Assembly: GCA_025937955.1 (NCBI GenBank)
Contig: JAICQI010000070.1
Coordinates: forward strand, 1 to 13,056
Reading direction: 5' to 3'
DNA length: 13,056 nucleotides
DNA from: Pyrinomonadaceae bacterium
GTDB lineage: Bacteria > Acidobacteriota > Blastocatellia > Pyrinomonadales > Pyrinomonadaceae
Positions 9,396-13,056 of the stretch are shown here, in pieces (position 1 is the stretch's first letter; each line of letters begins with the position of its first letter). The position numbers and the translations under genes were made by a program. Under the pieces are notes generated by a model. That model was not told where the DNA came from. It was given only the letters and a program-made list of their open reading frames with translations, and ran no database searches.

Positions 9396-9399
<4 letters not shown>
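8425..9399 (-). CDS. Dihydroorotate dehydrogenase-like flavoprotein (nifJ-associated)
   Basis: A 324-aa FMN-type TIM-barrel protein of the dihydroorotate dehydrogenase superfamily, in the 'DHOD-like' branch and not a clear PyrD. Seen: LATTYMGIPLSSPMIVGSSPLT at the N-terminus, VIASLNGST (102-110), PIAVKLSP with Lys169 in the flavin-contact position (165-172), and the phosphate-binding end ITGGVHSALDVIKANMAGA followed by VVQIVSALMRHGP. Where class 1 PyrD enzymes carry an NxSCPN motif and the active-site Cys loop, this protein has ELHLYHAASDPE (130-141); no Cys occurs in the whole product. Orotate chemistry is therefore doubtful. Its ATG overlaps the nifJ stop by 4 nt (ATGA), with GGAGG 7 nt upstream inside the nifJ end, so the two are translationally coupled. 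Such pairing with nifJ is, to my knowledge, recurrent in bacteria; a redox role linked to PFOR is an inference. Confidence 0.88.
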
Positions 9400-13001
<3,602 letters not shown>

Positions 13002-13006
13002 GAATG

Positions 13007-13013
13007 CACCTCC
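13007..13013 (-). promoter_or_regulatory. Shine-Dalgarno site that decides the nifJ start
   Basis: GGAGGTG on the minus strand, with GGAGGT 6 nt before the ATG at 13001-12999. It is the strongest ribosome site in the window and argues against the upstream in-frame ATG at 13049. Confidence 0.8.
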
Positions 13014-13020
13014 GGAAGCC

Positions 13021-13056
13021 TCACAAAACCACAAAAGGCGCAAAGGCAATACTGTC
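13021..13056. repeat. Partial copy of the CACAAAAGGC-type repeat upstream of nifJ (runs off the window)
   Basis: TCACAAAACCACAAAAGGCG, then CAAAGGCAATACTGTC, at the right edge. It resembles the core of the inverted repeat at 7404-7533 (CTACAAAAAGGCACAAAA) and shares the CTGTC seen in that element's outer arm. Only one arm fits in the window, so whether it is a full inverted repeat is unknown. It lies a few bases upstream of the nifJ ribosome site; no promoter can be called in the remaining bases. Confidence 0.5.

Noticed and set aside
13002..13049. Longer nifJ start at 13049
   Set aside because: Would be encoded by the repeat and the ribosome-site region; the start at 13001 has GGAGGT 6 nt upstream and gives catalytic residues at Thr31, Glu64 and Arg114.

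Overview
The window is a block of anaerobic central metabolism from a mesophilic-looking bacterium of moderately high G+C. It is densely coded and has no tRNA, rRNA, integrase or transposase gene. The proteins resemble housekeeping families, not phage or plasmid genes. Taxonomy cannot be fixed from the sequence alone. The mix of a pyruvate formate-lyase operon, a nifJ / dihydroorotate-dehydrogenase-like pair, a tandem universal stress protein and several classes of extragenic palindrome would fit a soil or sediment lineage such as Acidobacteriota, but this is a low-confidence guess.

Layout, plus strand: the 3' three quarters of acetate kinase (1-870, cut by the window edge); a paired palindromic repeat (877-956); pyruvate formate-lyase pflB (996-3251); its radical-SAM activase pflA (3254-4099, 2 nt gap); a secreted type II L-asparaginase (4113-5177, 13 nt gap); a second, unrelated paired palindrome (5181-5278); an anaerobic C4-dicarboxylate transporter of the DcuA/DcuB family (5288-6625); and a four-helix DUF4239 / bestrophin-like membrane protein (6630-7403, 4 nt gap).

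Layout, minus strand, converging on the first group: pyruvate:ferredoxin (flavodoxin) oxidoreductase nifJ (13001 to 9396), a dihydroorotate-dehydrogenase-like flavoprotein (9399 to 8425, 4 nt ATGA overlap) and a two-domain universal stress protein (8408 to 7533, 16 nt gap). A long A/T-rich imperfect inverted repeat (7404-7533) fills the convergent junction. A relative of its core lies at the other end of this operon, at the right window edge.

How the genes could work together: PFL gives acetyl-CoA plus formate, PFOR gives acetyl-CoA plus CO2 and reduced ferredoxin or flavodoxin, and acetate kinase takes acetyl phosphate to acetate and ATP. Periplasmic asparaginase would release aspartate and ammonium, and the Dcu carrier could exchange aspartate or fumarate for succinate, feeding fumarate respiration. 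Phosphotransacetylase, a formate channel, aspartase and fumarate reductase are not in the window. The most interesting points are the welding of an asparagine/C4-dicarboxylate module onto the PFL operon, an orphan DHOD-like enzyme without the usual orotate-site Cys motif overlapping nifJ, and three different classes of palindromic repeat placed at operon joints. I did not find a wholly unprecedented system.
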